A stretch of DNA of 64,000 bases, taken from contig NZ_CP027295.1 of the NCBI RefSeq assembly GCF_005490785.1, positions 1,798,001 through 1,862,000 of the forward strand, given 5' to 3'. The notes below the pieces were generated by a model. The model saw nothing but the letters and a program-made list of their open reading frames with translations, had not been told where the DNA came from and did no database searches. Made by a program: the position numbers and the translations under genes. This document shows positions 52,571 to 61,702 of the stretch, piece after piece (position 1 is the stretch's first letter; each line of letters opens with the position of its first letter). This DNA is from Brachybacterium sp. SGAir0954. Lineage in GTDB: Bacteria; Actinomycetota; Actinomycetes; Actinomycetales; Dermabacteraceae.

Positions 52571-52580
52571 ATACTACGCT
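52571..52580. promoter_or_regulatory. overlapping divergent -10 boxes of accD and birA
   Basis: TAGTAT on the minus strand (52571-52576) and TACGCT on the plus strand (52575-52580) share two bases. Only one polymerase could occupy the site at a time, so carboxylase and biotin ligase expression may be linked. The -35 boxes are not clear. Confidence 0.4.
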
Positions 52581-52639
52581 ACCCCTCGGCCCCCGTCGGG
52601 GAGCCCGGCAGTGAGCCCCGGCATGCGAGGAGACCCCGG

Positions 52640-53596
52640 ATGAACACGTCAGTCGTCCGCGGAGGGGCTCGCGGGGAGGCCGAGCCGCCCGCGCTCCCCG
52701 TCGAACTCGTCGACCTGACGCCCTCGACGCAGGACCTCGCCGCGCGCCGGCGCGCCGAGGGGCGGCCCGCCCCCTTCGCCGTGCTCGCCGCGCAGCAGTC
52801 CGCCGCACGCGGCCGGCTCGGGCGCCGCTTCTCCTCTCCCGCCGGGGGCGCCCTCGCGCTCACCGTCGTCCACGAGTCCGCGCTCGCCCCCGGGGACCGC
52901 TCCTGGTTCCCGCTCGCCCTCGGCGTCGCCGCCCTGGACGCCCTGCACGCGCTGCCCGGGGCCGCCGCGGGTCTCGAGGCGGCCGGGCTCGGCCTGAAGT
53001 GGCCCAACGACCTGCACACGGCCGCGGGCGGGAAGCTCGGCGGGATCCTCGTCGAGGGCCGCGGCGCCGGGACCGTGCTGCTGGGCATCGGCCTGAACCT
53101 GCGCGGCCCGATCCACGGCGAGGACGCCACGGAGGTGCCCGGTGCGGCGTGGCTCCATGGGCCCGGAGGGCTGCTGGACGACGAGGGCGGCGAGGGGCTG
53201 ACCGCGGCGGAGGTGCCCGCGCTGCGGGACGCGCTCGCCGCCGGCATCGCCTCCCGTCTTGTCCGGGAGCTCGAGGCGCTCGAGGCGAGCGGCGGCGACG
53301 CCTCGGCCACCGGACTCGACGAGCGCTTTGCTATGACCTGTGTCACACTCGGGCGGGACGTGCGCGTCGAGCCTCTCGGGCACGACGGTCCCCGCGGGTC
53401 GGCGCCCCTCACCGGGAGGGCCGTCGGCATCGACGATCGCGGACGGCTCCTGGTCGACCCCGGCCCGGAGCAGGGCGGGGTCGTGGCGGTGGACGTCGGC
53501 GACGTCCGGCATCTCAGGGCCGTCCGAGGAAGCGGGGGCACCATGGCAGGTCCGGTTCGGAACGGTCACGACGGCGAGGAGGCAGGGACGCGGTGA
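52640..53596 (+). CDS. birA: biotin-[acetyl-CoA-carboxylase] ligase
   Basis: 318 residues. Attaches biotin to the carrier Lys of AccA. VELVDLTPSTQDLAARRR, GRLGRRFSSPAGGALALTVV and LKWPNDL (catalytic Lys) are present, plus a C-terminal SH3-like part (GRAVGIDDRGRLLV). The N-terminal DNA-binding domain of bifunctional BirA is absent, so it is a class I ligase. ATG 52640 has CGAGGAGA upstream. Its stop overlaps the next GTG (GTGA). Confidence 0.94.
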   Translation: MNTSVVRGGARGEAEPPALPVELVDLTPSTQDLAARRRAEGRPAPFAVLAAQQSAARGRLGRRFSSPAGGALALTVVHESALAPGDRSWFPLALGVAALDALHALPGAAAGLEAAGLGLKWPNDLHTAAGGKLGGILVEGRGAGTVLLGIGLNLRGPIHGEDATEVPGAAWLHGPGGLLDDEGGEGLTAAEVPALRDALAAGIASRLVRELEALEASGGDASATGLDERFAMTCVTLGRDVRVEPLGHDGPRGSAPLTGRAVGIDDRGRLLVDPGPEQGGVVAVDVGDVRHLRAVRGSGGTMAGPVRNGHDGEEAGTR

Positions 53597-54792
53597 GCAG
53601 CGACATCCACGGGACGGAGAGCGCGCCCGGGACCCCGGACGCCACGACGGCGCACGGGCGCACGACGCCCGAGGAGGCGGCGGGACAGGCCGCGCCGAGC
53701 GCGACGGACACCAGCCCGGACCTCGAGCAGACCTCGATCGACGGCGAGGAGGTGCTCGGGCTGAACCGACGCTTCGCACAGGTGCGCCGCAGCGTCGGCG
53801 CCCTCGAGAAGGTCCTCCTCCAGGGTCCCCGCAAGTACTCCCGGCGCGACCTCGCCGAGGAGCAGGGGATCCCCGAGCGCCTCACCTCCGTGTACTGGCG
53901 CTCCCTGGGCTTCAGCCCCGTGGACGAGGACACCGTCGTCTACACCGAGGAGGACGCCCACGCGATCGGCGACCTCGCCGCGATCGTCGAGGACGACGCG
54001 CTGTCCGAGCGCGCCTTCTCCTCCATCACCCGTGGCCTCGGCTTCCACATGGGACGCCTGGCCATGTGGATCACGGAGGCGATGGTCGACGAGGCGAAGG
54101 TGGTCGACGGCCTCGGGGACGCCGACGCCCGCCTCCAGATGCTCGACCGCATGCCCGAGCTGCTCGAGACCCTCGAGTCCCAGGTCGTCTTCACCTTCCG
54201 GCGCCAGCTCGCCGCCTACGCCGCCCGGGCGGGATCCGAGGTGCTCCACCGGGGCACCGACGAGCTGTTCCCGCTCCAGCGCGCCGTGGGCTTCGCCGAC
54301 CTCGTCCAGTTCACCCGGCTCTCCCGCGACCTCTCCGGGGCCGAGCTGGCCGACGTCGTCGCCCGCTTCGAGGCCGTGGGCCGCGACGTCATCTCCGTGG
54401 GCGGCGGCCGCGTCGTCAAGACCGTCGGCGACGAGATCATGTTCCTCGCCGACACTCCCGAGGACGGCGCCCAGATCGCCGTCTCCCTCGCCGAGACCAT
54501 CACCGCGGACCCGGACCTCCCCCCGCTCCGGGTCGGCCTCGCCTGGGGATCGATGTTCTCCCGCTACGGCGACGTCTTCGGCCCCACCGTGAACCTCGCC
54601 GCCCGCATGGAGTCCGTCGCGAGGCCCGGGACGGTCCTGATCGACCCGGACACGGCGGACGCCGTCGAGAAGGCCATCCCCGGCGGCTTCGAGGTCGCCG
54701 AGGGCGAGGACGTGGACCTCCACGGCATCGGCACGGTGCACCTGGCGGAGCTCCGGCGGGGCCGCTCGGCGGCCCTGGACCTGGGGCTGTGA
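53593..54792 (+). CDS. class III adenylate cyclase with N-terminal regulatory domain
   Basis: 399 residues. The catalytic domain (about 225-399) keeps both metal Asp residues (Asp in GFADLVQF, about 235, and in VGDEIMF, about 279) and the transition-state Asn/Arg in VNLAARMES (about 333-341). The preceding 180 residues are helical and resemble the pH-sensing autoinhibitory domain of Rv1264-type cyclases; no transmembrane segment. An acidic, Thr/Ala-rich leader covers residues 1-50. It should make cAMP. It is translationally coupled to birA. Confidence 0.92.
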   Translation: MSSDIHGTESAPGTPDATTAHGRTTPEEAAGQAAPSATDTSPDLEQTSIDGEEVLGLNRRFAQVRRSVGALEKVLLQGPRKYSRRDLAEEQGIPERLTSVYWRSLGFSPVDEDTVVYTEEDAHAIGDLAAIVEDDALSERAFSSITRGLGFHMGRLAMWITEAMVDEAKVVDGLGDADARLQMLDRMPELLETLESQVVFTFRRQLAAYAARAGSEVLHRGTDELFPLQRAVGFADLVQFTRLSRDLSGAELADVVARFEAVGRDVISVGGGRVVKTVGDEIMFLADTPEDGAQIAVSLAETITADPDLPPLRVGLAWGSMFSRYGDVFGPTVNLAARMESVARPGTVLIDPDTADAVEKAIPGGFEVAEGEDVDLHGIGTVHLAELRRGRSAALDLGL

Positions 54793-54802
54793 GCGCGGGA
54801 CG

Positions 54803-54808
54803 TACTAT
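54803..54808 (+). promoter_or_regulatory. -10 box of a leaderless two-component operon
   Basis: TACTAT ends 7 bases before GTG 54816. It overlaps the other possible start (ATG 54807), which could not be transcribed from this promoter. Confidence 0.55.
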
Positions 54809-54815
54809 GGCTGAC

Positions 54816-55511
54816 GTGACACGACTGCTTCTCGTCGAGGACGACTCGGCCATCGCTGAACCGCTGTCCCGCGCCCTGGACCGCGAGGGCTACACCGTCA
54901 CCCGGGCCTCCCGGGGGATGGACGCGCTCGCGATCGCCGCGGGGGAGGACCCGATCGACGTGGTCATCCTGGACCTCGGGCTGCCCGACCTGGACGGCCT
55001 CGAGGTCGCCCGGCGCCTGCGCAAGGGCGGTCTGGAGTCACCGATCCTCATCCTCACCGCCCGCGCCGACGAGGTCGACGCCGTGGTGGGGCTGGACGCC
55101 GGCGCGGACGACTACGTCACCAAGCCCTTCCGGCTCGGCGAGCTCCAGGCGCGCATCCGTGCGCTGCTGCGGCGCGCCCAGGCCGTCGAGGAGACGGGCG
55201 ACAGCTTCGACGTCAACGGCGTGAGCCTCGACGTCTCCGCCCGCCGCGCCTACGCCGACGGCGAGGAGCTCAGCCTCTCCGCCAAGGAGTACGACCTGCT
55301 CACCGTGCTCGTGCGCGAGTCCGGCAGCGTCGTCACCCGCGACGACCTCATGCGCGAGGTGTGGGGCGCCGAATGGTGGGGCTCCACGAAGACGCTCGAC
55401 ATGCACATCTCCTGGCTGCGCCGGAAGCTCGGCGACGACGCCTCCGATCCGCGACGCATCACCACGGTGCGCGGGGTGGGCTTCCGGTTCGAGACCGGCG
55501 ACGGGAGCTGA
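54816..55511 (+). CDS. OmpR-family response regulator
   Basis: 231 residues. Receiver domain with acidic pocket Glu8-Asp9-Asp10, phosphoacceptor Asp53 (VVILDLGLPD) and Lys103 (VTKPFR); winged-helix output domain (about 130-228) with SAKEYDLLTVLV and TLDMHISWLRRKLGDD...RITTVRGVGFRF. GTG 54816 is preferred to ATG 54807 because of the -10 box. The cognate kinase follows after 3 bases. Signals and targets are unknown. Confidence 0.95.
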   Translation: MTRLLLVEDDSAIAEPLSRALDREGYTVTRASRGMDALAIAAGEDPIDVVILDLGLPDLDGLEVARRLRKGGLESPILILTARADEVDAVVGLDAGADDYVTKPFRLGELQARIRALLRRAQAVEETGDSFDVNGVSLDVSARRAYADGEELSLSAKEYDLLTVLVRESGSVVTRDDLMREVWGAEWWGSTKTLDMHISWLRRKLGDDASDPRRITTVRGVGFRFETGDGS

Positions 55512-55514
55512 CCT

Positions 55515-56855
55515 TTGCGGCAGCGCGTGCTGCAGGCGACCATGATCACGGTGCTCCTGGTCGTCCTCATCCTCGGCATCCCGCTCGGCTACTCGTGGCT
55601 GACGTTGTCCCAGCAGAGCCTCACCACCCAGGCGACCAGCATCCTCGACGAGGTCCGCGTCGACACCGACTCCCGGCTCGCGAGCAAGCGCGATCTCGAC
55701 CAGGCGCTGCTCCAGCGGCACGTCGACGCCCAGACCGACCTCCACGTCGCGATCGAGGTCACCCACGACGGCCAGGTGATCTCCGTCGGCGAGGACCCCG
55801 GCGACTCGCCGCTGCAGGTCTCGACCAACGGGGCGAACGGCCAGTCGATCCGTGTGCTCATCCCGCAGTCCGACGTGCGCGCCCACACCGCGAGCGCGAT
55901 CGTGCTGCTCGTGGTCGCGGGCCTCGCGGCGCTCTCGATCGGCGTCTCGGTCGCGCTGTGGCAGGCGCAGCGGATCTCCATGCCGCTCTCACGGCTCGCC
56001 CGCCGTGCCGAGGAGATGGGCAGCGGGCGCGCCCGCGGCCCCTGGACCGACGCCGGCATCGTCGAGGTCGACGAGGTCGCCGAGGAGCTCATCCGCTCCG
56101 GCGCCCAGCTCACCGAGCGGCTCGAGGCGGAGTCCCGCCTCGCCTCCGACGCCTCCCACCAGCTGCGCACCCCGCTCACGGCGCTGTCCATGCGGCTGGA
56201 CGAGATCCTCGCGACGAGCTCCGAGGAGTGGGTGCGCGAGGAGGCCCGCATCTCCCTCGAGCAGATCGACCGCCTCACCGAGGTGGTCCACGACCTCATC
56301 AACGCCCCCCGCTCCTCCCAGCGGCGCACGCCCGGCGTGGTCGAGCTGCGCACCGTGCTCACCCAGCAGAGCGAGGAGTGGGCGCCCGCGTACCGCCGCG
56401 CCGGCCGGGAGCTGCGCATCCAGGTGCCGCGCAGCGCCGCCGTCTGGGGATCGACGGGCCCCCTCACCCAGGTCGTCGCGACGCTCATCGAGAACGCGCT
56501 CATGCACGGCGGCGGCCGCACGAGCGTCAAGGTGCGCCGCAACGACCACTCGACCGTCATCGAGGTCATGGATGAGGGCGGCGGCATCGACCCCGCGCTC
56601 GGGCACCGCATCTTCGAGCGCTCCGTCTCCGGGCGCAGCTCCAAGGGCACCGGCGTCGGCCTCGCCCTCGCGCGGACCCTCGTGGAGGACGACGGCGGCC
56701 GGCTCGAGCTGCTGACGGAGAGCCCCGCGACCTTCGGCGTCTTCCTCATCTCCGCGCCCGGCGAGGAGGAGCCGGCGGGGACTGAGCGCACCGACGACCT
56801 CTCCTCGCTGCCGCAGGGCTCCGTGGTGCGCCGGCGCCACCGCTCCCGCGGCTGA
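55515..56855 (+). CDS. sensor histidine kinase
   Basis: 446 residues. Two transmembrane helices (about 9-30 and 127-150) flank a periplasm-side sensor of about 95 residues; then a HAMP linker (RISMPLSRLARRAEEMGSG), H-box SDASHQLRTPLTAL (His215), N-box LIENALMHGGG, and GTGVGLALARTLVEDDGG. It starts at TTG 55515 with GGGAG upstream, a rare start codon that may lower its amount relative to the regulator. Pairs with the response regulator just upstream. Confidence 0.93.
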   Translation: MRQRVLQATMITVLLVVLILGIPLGYSWLTLSQQSLTTQATSILDEVRVDTDSRLASKRDLDQALLQRHVDAQTDLHVAIEVTHDGQVISVGEDPGDSPLQVSTNGANGQSIRVLIPQSDVRAHTASAIVLLVVAGLAALSIGVSVALWQAQRISMPLSRLARRAEEMGSGRARGPWTDAGIVEVDEVAEELIRSGAQLTERLEAESRLASDASHQLRTPLTALSMRLDEILATSSEEWVREEARISLEQIDRLTEVVHDLINAPRSSQRRTPGVVELRTVLTQQSEEWAPAYRRAGRELRIQVPRSAAVWGSTGPLTQVVATLIENALMHGGGRTSVKVRRNDHSTVIEVMDEGGGIDPALGHRIFERSVSGRSSKGTGVGLALARTLVEDDGGRLELLTESPATFGVFLISAPGEEEPAGTERTDDLSSLPQGSVVRRRHRSRG

Positions 56856-56914
56856 GGGTCGAGCTCGGACGCCGGCAGGGGCGGACGGCCGCGGAGGGTG
56901 CCCACGGCCCCGCC

Positions 56915-56920
56915 TACACT
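56915..56920 (+). promoter_or_regulatory. -10 box of a leaderless purK mRNA
   Basis: TACACT ends 6 bases before GTG 56927; no ribosome site lies between. Confidence 0.55.
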
Positions 56921-56926
56921 GATCCG

Positions 56927-58120
56927 GTGCCTGACGACCCCACCTCCCTGACCCCCGCCCGCAGCGCCCGACGCATCGGCGTCGTCGGCGCCGGGCAGCT
57001 GGCCCGCATGATGCTGGGCCCCGCGATCGAGCTCGGCCTGGACCTCACCGTCCTCGCGACCGACCCCGCCGAGAGCGCCGCCGCGGTCGCCGGGGACGTG
57101 ACCCTGGGCGCCCACGACGACGAGCACGCCGTGCGCGAGCTCGCCGGCCCCGTCGAGGTGATCACCTTCGACCACGAGCACGTGCCCCCGGAGATCCTCG
57201 AGGGGATCGGCCGCGACGGCCTCGCCGCCGTCCGGCCCGGCCCGGACGCCCTCCTGCACGCCCAGGACAAGCTGCACATGCGCGAGCGGCTCTCCGCGCT
57301 CGGCCACCCCTGCCCGCGCTGGTGGCGCCTGCCCGACGCGGCCGCGCTCGAGGCAGCGCTCGCCGAGGCGGGCGGCCGGATCGTCGTGAAGACCCCGCGC
57401 GGCGGCTACGACGGCCACGGCGTGCGGATCGTCGAGCGCGCCGAGGACGTCGCGGACTGGTTCGCCCAGGGCGGCGACCTCCTCGGCGAGGAGCTCGTGC
57501 CCTTCACCCGCGAGCTCTCCGCCCAGGTGGCGCGCCGGCCCAGGGGAGAGGCCGTCGCCTACCCGGTCGTCGCCTCCCGCCAGAAGGACGGGGTGTGCTA
57601 CGAGGTGATCGCCCCCGCGCCGGACCTCGACCCCGAGGCCGAGCGCCGGATCCGCGAGCTGGCCCTCGCGATCGCCGAGGACCTCGACGTGGTCGGCATG
57701 CTCGCCGTCGAGCTCTTCGAGACGGCCGACGGCGCCGTGAGCGTCAACGAGCTCGCCATGCGCCCCCACAACACGGGCCACTGGTCCATGGACGGCGCGG
57801 TCACCGGTCAGTTCGAGCAGCACCTGCGCGCCGTCGCGGACCTCCCGCTCGGCGCGACCACCCCGCTCGCCCCGTGCGCGGTCATGGTGAACCTGCTCGG
57901 CGGCGCCGCCGAGGACCTCCGCCCCGGCCTCGAGGCCGCGCTCGCCGCGGATCCCGAGCTCACGGTGCACCTGTACGGCAAGTCCGTGCGGCCCGGCCGG
58001 AAGATCGGCCACGTGACCCTGCTCGGCGAGGAGCCGGGCGCCCTGCTCGAGCGCGCCCACCGCGCCGAGCGCCTGATCGTCGACGGCCCGGGGGACGGCG
58101 ACGCCGTCCCCGCCCCGTGA
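56927..58120 (+). CDS. purK: 5-(carboxyamino)imidazole ribonucleotide synthase
   Basis: 397 residues, ATP-grasp. N-terminal [26 protein letters not shown]-grasp [17 protein letters not shown] and [17 protein letters not shown]-terminal [30 protein letters not shown]. Carboxylates AIR with bicarbonate in purine synthesis; PurE uses the product. GTG start. Confidence 0.97.
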   Translation: MPDDPTSLTPARSARRIGVVGAGQLARMMLGPAIELGLDLTVLATDPAESAAAVAGDVTLGAHDDEHAVRELAGPVEVITFDHEHVPPEILEGIGRDGLAAVRPGPDALLHAQDKLHMRERLSALGHPCPRWWRLPDAAALEAALAEAGGRIVVKTPRGGYDGHGVRIVERAEDVADWFAQGGDLLGEELVPFTRELSAQVARRPRGEAVAYPVVASRQKDGVCYEVIAPAPDLDPEAERRIRELALAIAEDLDVVGMLAVELFETADGAVSVNELAMRPHNTGHWSMDGAVTGQFEQHLRAVADLPLGATTPLAPCAVMVNLLGGAAEDLRPGLEAALAADPELTVHLYGKSVRPGRKIGHVTLLGEEPGALLERAHRAERLIVDGPGDGDAVPAP

Positions 58121-58178
58121 CCCGCCACCGCGACCCGACCCGTCCCCGTCCTACCCCCGTCATCGCAGGAGAGACCGC

Positions 58179-58691
58179 ATGAGCACCCTCGCGCCGCTGG
58201 TCGGCATCGTCATGGGATCCGATTCCGACTACCCCGTCATGAAGGCCGCCGAGGAGGCGCTCGCCGAGTTCGGGATCCCCGTCGAGGTCGACGTCGTCTC
58301 CGCGCACCGCATGCCCGAGGACATGGTCGACTACGGCCGCGGCGCCGCGGGTCGCGGCCTGCGCGCGATCATCGCGGGCGCCGGCGGGGCCGCGCACCTG
58401 CCCGGCATGCTCGCCGCCCTCACCCCGCTGCCCGTGATCGGCGTGCCGGTGCCGCTCAAGCACCTCGACGGCATGGACTCCCTGCTCTCGATCGTGCAGA
58501 TGCCCGCCGGCGTCCCGGTCGCGACCGTCTCGATCGGTGGGGCCCGCAACGCCGGGCTGCTCGCCGCGCGGATCCTCGCCGCCGGCGGGGACGAGCGCGC
58601 CGCGGAGCTCCGCGCGCGCATGGAGGCCTTCCAGGCGGAGCTGCGACAGGTCGCGCTGCGCAAGGGCGAGGCGCTGCGCTCCTCCCGCTGA
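58179..58691 (+). CDS. purE: 5-(carboxyamino)imidazole ribonucleotide mutase
   Basis: 170 residues, class I Pur[17 protein letters not shown] at the N-terminus, SAHRMPEDM and the [27 protein letters not shown] core are present. It moves the carboxyl group from N5 to C4 of the imidazole in the step after PurK. ATG with GGAGAG upstream; 58 bases after purK and probably cotranscribed. Confidence 0.97.
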   Translation: MSTLAPLVGIVMGSDSDYPVMKAAEEALAEFGIPVEVDVVSAHRMPEDMVDYGRGAAGRGLRAIIAGAGGAAHLPGMLAALTPLPVIGVPVPLKHLDGMDSLLSIVQMPAGVPVATVSIGGARNAGLLAARILAAGGDERAAELRARMEAFQAELRQVALRKGEALRSSR

Positions 58692-58802
58692 TCCCCCCAG
58701 CCTCCGCGGGCCCGCGTGAAGGGCCTGTGGAGGGCCGGGGCGAGATGTGCAACAGCTGCCGGGCCCGCGCCGTGGCTCCTGGGAAGCGGCTGGTCCGCGC
58801 GG

Positions 58803-58808
58803 TATCGT
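58803..58808 (+). promoter_or_regulatory. -10 box of the envelope-sugar cluster
   Basis: TATCGT ends 7 bases before ATG 58816. It is the only promoter-like element seen before the chain of overlapping genes that follows, so it may drive all of them from a leaderless start. Confidence 0.5.
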
Positions 58809-58815
58809 CGAGGCC

Positions 58816-59571
58816 ATGACGAACACCCCCGCGTACCGGGTGGCCCCGGGCGCCGACATCGCCGAGGACGCCGTGATCGGCGCGGGCAGCGCGATCTGGC
58901 ACCTCGCCCAGATCCGTGAGGGCGCCGTCCTCGGCGCCGACTGCATCGTGGGACGCGGCGCCTACATCGGCTCCGGCGTCGAGATGGGCGCCGGCTGCAA
59001 GGTCCAGAACCACGCCCTCGTCTACGAGCCCGCCCGGCTCGCCGAGGGCGTCTTCGTGGGTCCCGCCGTCGTCTTCACGAACGACCACTTCCCCCGCGCC
59101 GTGAACCCGGACCTCAGCCCGAAGTCCGCGAGCGACTGGGAGCCCGTGGGCGTGACCTGCGAGCAGGGCGCCTCGATCGGCGCCCGTGCCGTGTGCGTCG
59201 CCCCCGTGACGATCGGCGCCTGGTCGATGGTCGCCGCGGGCGCCACCGTCGTGAAGGACGTCCCGCCGCACGCGCTCGTCGCCGGGGTGCCCGCCCGCCG
59301 CCTGGCCTGGGTGGGCCGCGCCGGGGAGAAGCTCGTCCCCGCCTCAGACGGCACCGACGCGTGGGTGTGCCCGGTGACCGGCGAGTGGTACATCCCTGAC
59401 GAGTCCACGGGCGGCCTCCAGCTCGCCTCGACCCCCGTGGTCGACGCCCCCCGCCCCGCCCCGCTCGAGGCCGACGACGCCGACGACTCCACCGACGCCA
59501 CGGCCGCCGTGGGCGCCGACAGCAGCTCCAGCACAGACAGCACCGATGAACAGGACGGATCCGCACGATGA
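58816..59571 (+). CDS. left-handed beta-helix acetyltransferase, WbpD/WlbB-like
   Basis: 251 residues. Hexapeptide repeats (about 15-160: IGAGSAIWHLAQIREGAVLGADCIVGRGAYIG, FTNDHFPRA, VTIGAWSMVAAGATVVKDVPPHALVAGVPAR) match UDP-2-acetamido-3-amino-glucuronate N-acetyltransferases. The C-terminal 70 residues are extra: a WVCPVTGEWY segment that may bind a metal, then an Asp/Ser/Ala-rich tail. It overlaps the aminotransferase gene by 4 bases. Likely makes a diacetamido uronic acid or related sugar nucleotide for envelope glycans. Confidence 0.87.
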   Translation: MTNTPAYRVAPGADIAEDAVIGAGSAIWHLAQIREGAVLGADCIVGRGAYIGSGVEMGAGCKVQNHALVYEPARLAEGVFVGPAVVFTNDHFPRAVNPDLSPKSASDWEPVGVTCEQGASIGARAVCVAPVTIGAWSMVAAGATVVKDVPPHALVAGVPARRLAWVGRAGEKLVPASDGTDAWVCPVTGEWYIPDESTGGLQLASTPVVDAPRPAPLEADDADDSTDATAAVGADSSSSTDSTDEQDGSAR

Positions 59572-60677
59572 CGACCGATCTCCCGATGATCCCCGCGGCC
59601 AAGCCGCTGATCGGCCAGGAGGAGCGGGACGCGGTGGATCGCGTGCTCGCCTCCGGCATGGTCGCCCAGGGCCCCGAGGTCGCGGCCTTCGAGGAGGAGT
59701 TCAGCGCGGCCCTCGTCGCCGGCCGCGAGTGCGTCGCCGTGAACTCCGGCACCTCGGGCCAGCACCTCGGCATGCTCGCGCTGGGCCTCGGCCCGGGCGA
59801 TGAGGTCATCGTGCCCTCCTTCACCTTCGCCGCCACGGCGAACTCCGTCGCCGTCTCCGGGGCGACCCCGGTCTTCGTCGACGTGGACCCCGAGACCTTC
59901 ACGCTCGACCCCGCCGCCGTCGAGGCCGCGATCACCGAGCGCACCGTCGGCATCCAGCCCGTGCACCTGTACGGCCACCCCGCGCCGATGGACGAGCTCC
60001 TCCGGATCGCGGACGCCCACGGCCTGTGGATCTTCGAGGACGCCGCCCAGGCGCACGGCGCCGCCTGGCAGGGCGCGCCCGTCGGCAGCTTCGGCCGCGG
60101 CGCGATGTTCTCGCTGTACCCCACGAAGAACATGACCTCCGGCGAGGGCGGCATGGTCGCGACCGACGGCCCGGAGCTCGCCCGCCAGGTGCGGCTGCTG
60201 CGCAACCAGGGCATGGAGAAGCAGTACGCGAACGAGGTCGCCGGCTTCAACAACCGCATGACCGACATCCACGCAGCGATCGGCCGCGTCCAGCTGGGGA
60301 AGCTCCCCGCCTGGACCGCCCGCCGCCAGGAGCTCGCCGCCCACTTCGACGCGCACCTCGAGGGCGTCGTGACGCCCGTGGTCCGCGAGGGCGCCGTGCA
60401 CGTCTACCACCAGTACACCGTCCGCATCGAGGGCGCGAGCGCCGCCGAGCGCGACGCCTTCGCGACCGCCCTGCGCGAGGAGCACGCCGTGGGCTGCGGG
60501 GTCTACTACCCGACCCCCGTGCACCGCCTGGACACCTTCCGCGTGGACCTCGACCTCCCCGTCACCGAGATGCTCGCGCGGGAGGTGCTCTCGATCCCCG
60601 TGCACCCGAGCGTGAGCGACGAGGACCGCGACCGCATCGTCGCGGCCGTCAACGCCGTCGCGAAGGCGGGGGCGTGA
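59568..60677 (+). CDS. DegT/DnrJ/EryC1/StrS-family sugar aminotransferase, WbpE-like
   Basis: 369 residues, PLP-dependent. NSGTSGQHLGMLALGLGPGDEVIVPSFTFAATANSV, FEDAAQAHGAAW and the PLP Lys in LYPTKNMTSGEGG (Lys187) define the family; NNRMTDIHAAIGRVQL and C-terminal IPVHPSVSDEDRDRI fit sugar transaminases. It would aminate the 3-keto sugar made by the oxidoreductase and supply the acetyltransferase. Overlaps both neighbours. Confidence 0.92.
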   Translation: MTTDLPMIPAAKPLIGQEERDAVDRVLASGMVAQGPEVAAFEEEFSAALVAGRECVAVNSGTSGQHLGMLALGLGPGDEVIVPSFTFAATANSVAVSGATPVFVDVDPETFTLDPAAVEAAITERTVGIQPVHLYGHPAPMDELLRIADAHGLWIFEDAAQAHGAAWQGAPVGSFGRGAMFSLYPTKNMTSGEGGMVATDGPELARQVRLLRNQGMEKQYANEVAGFNNRMTDIHAAIGRVQLGKLPAWTARRQELAAHFDAHLEGVVTPVVREGAVHVYHQYTVRIEGASAAERDAFATALREEHAVGCGVYYPTPVHRLDTFRVDLDLPVTEMLAREVLSIPVHPSVSDEDRDRIVAAVNAVAKAGA

Positions 60678-60679
60678 GC

Positions 60680-61702
60680 ATGACGGACCCGACGCGCCCG
60701 TCGCTCCGGGCCGGTCTGATCGGCCTCGGCATGATGGGGCGCCACCACGCCCGCAACCTCCGCGCCCTCGAGGGCGTGGACCTCGTCGCCGTGGCCGACG
60801 CCTACGGCGACCCGCACGGCGCCGCCCCCGGCTACGAGGTGCTGCCGGACGTCGATGCGCTCATCGACGCCGGGATCGACTACGCGGTCGTCGCGGTCCC
60901 CACCCAGTTCCACAAGGACGTCGCCCTGCGCCTCGCCGAGGCCGGCGTGCACACCCTCGTCGAGAAGCCCCTCGCCTTCGACATCTCCGAGGCGGAGGAG
61001 ATCACCGCCGCCTACGAGGAGGCCGGGCTCGTGGGCGCCGTGGGCTACATCGAGCGCTACAATCCCGCCCTGCAGGAGATGCGTCGGCGCATCGCCGAGG
61101 GCCAGCTGGGGGAGATCTACCAGATCACCACCCGCCGCCAGGGCGGCTTCCCCGCCCGCATCGCCGACGTCGGCGTCGTCAAGGACCTCGCCACCCACGA
61201 CCTCGACCTCACCGCCTGGGTCGCCCAGTCCTCGTACGCGCAGGTCGCCGCGACCTCGACCCGCCGCTCGGGCCGCGAGGACGAGGACATGGTCTCGATC
61301 GCCGGGCGCCTCGCCTCCGGCACGATCACCAACCACCTCGTGAACTGGCTGTCCCCCTTCAAGGAGCGCGTGACCGTCGTGACCGGCGAGAACGGCGCGC
61401 TCATCGGGGACACCGTCAACGCGGACCTCACCTTCATCGCGAACGCCGAGGCGGACACGAACCACTGGGACCACATGGCGTCCTTCCGCGGGGTCAGTGA
61501 GGGCGACGCGATCCGCTACGCGCTCCAGCGCACCGAGCCGCTCGCGACCGAGCACGAGGCCTTCCGCGACGCCGTCCTCGGCCAGGGCTCGAACATCGTC
61601 ACCATGCGCGAGGGCCTGCACACCGTGCGCACCGTCGAGGCGGTGCTCGAGTCGGCGCGCGAGGGGACCGTCGTCGTCCCCGATCCGGGCCCGGAGGCAT
61701 GA
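60680..61702 (+). CDS. Gfo/Idh/MocA-family sugar oxidoreductase, WbpB-like
   Basis: 340 residues from ATG 60680; GTG 60674, overlapping the previous stop, is an alternative. Rossmann motif GLIGLGMMGRHHARNLRALEG, AVPTQFHKDVALRLAEAGVHTLVEKPLAFD (with the EKP lysine) and GYIERYNPALQEM are typical. It should oxidise the 3-hydroxyl of a UDP-hexuronic acid with NAD, setting up the transamination. The stop overlaps the glycosyltransferase ATG. A UDP-GlcNAc 6-dehydrogenase, needed ahead of it, is not in the window. Confidence 0.92.
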   Translation: MTDPTRPSLRAGLIGLGMMGRHHARNLRALEGVDLVAVADAYGDPHGAAPGYEVLPDVDALIDAGIDYAVVAVPTQFHKDVALRLAEAGVHTLVEKPLAFDISEAEEITAAYEEAGLVGAVGYIERYNPALQEMRRRIAEGQLGEIYQITTRRQGGFPARIADVGVVKDLATHDLDLTAWVAQSSYAQVAATSTRRSGREDEDMVSIAGRLASGTITNHLVNWLSPFKERVTVVTGENGALIGDTVNADLTFIANAEADTNHWDHMASFRGVSEGDAIRYALQRTEPLATEHEAFRDAVLGQGSNIVTMREGLHTVRTVEAVLESAREGTVVVPDPGPEA

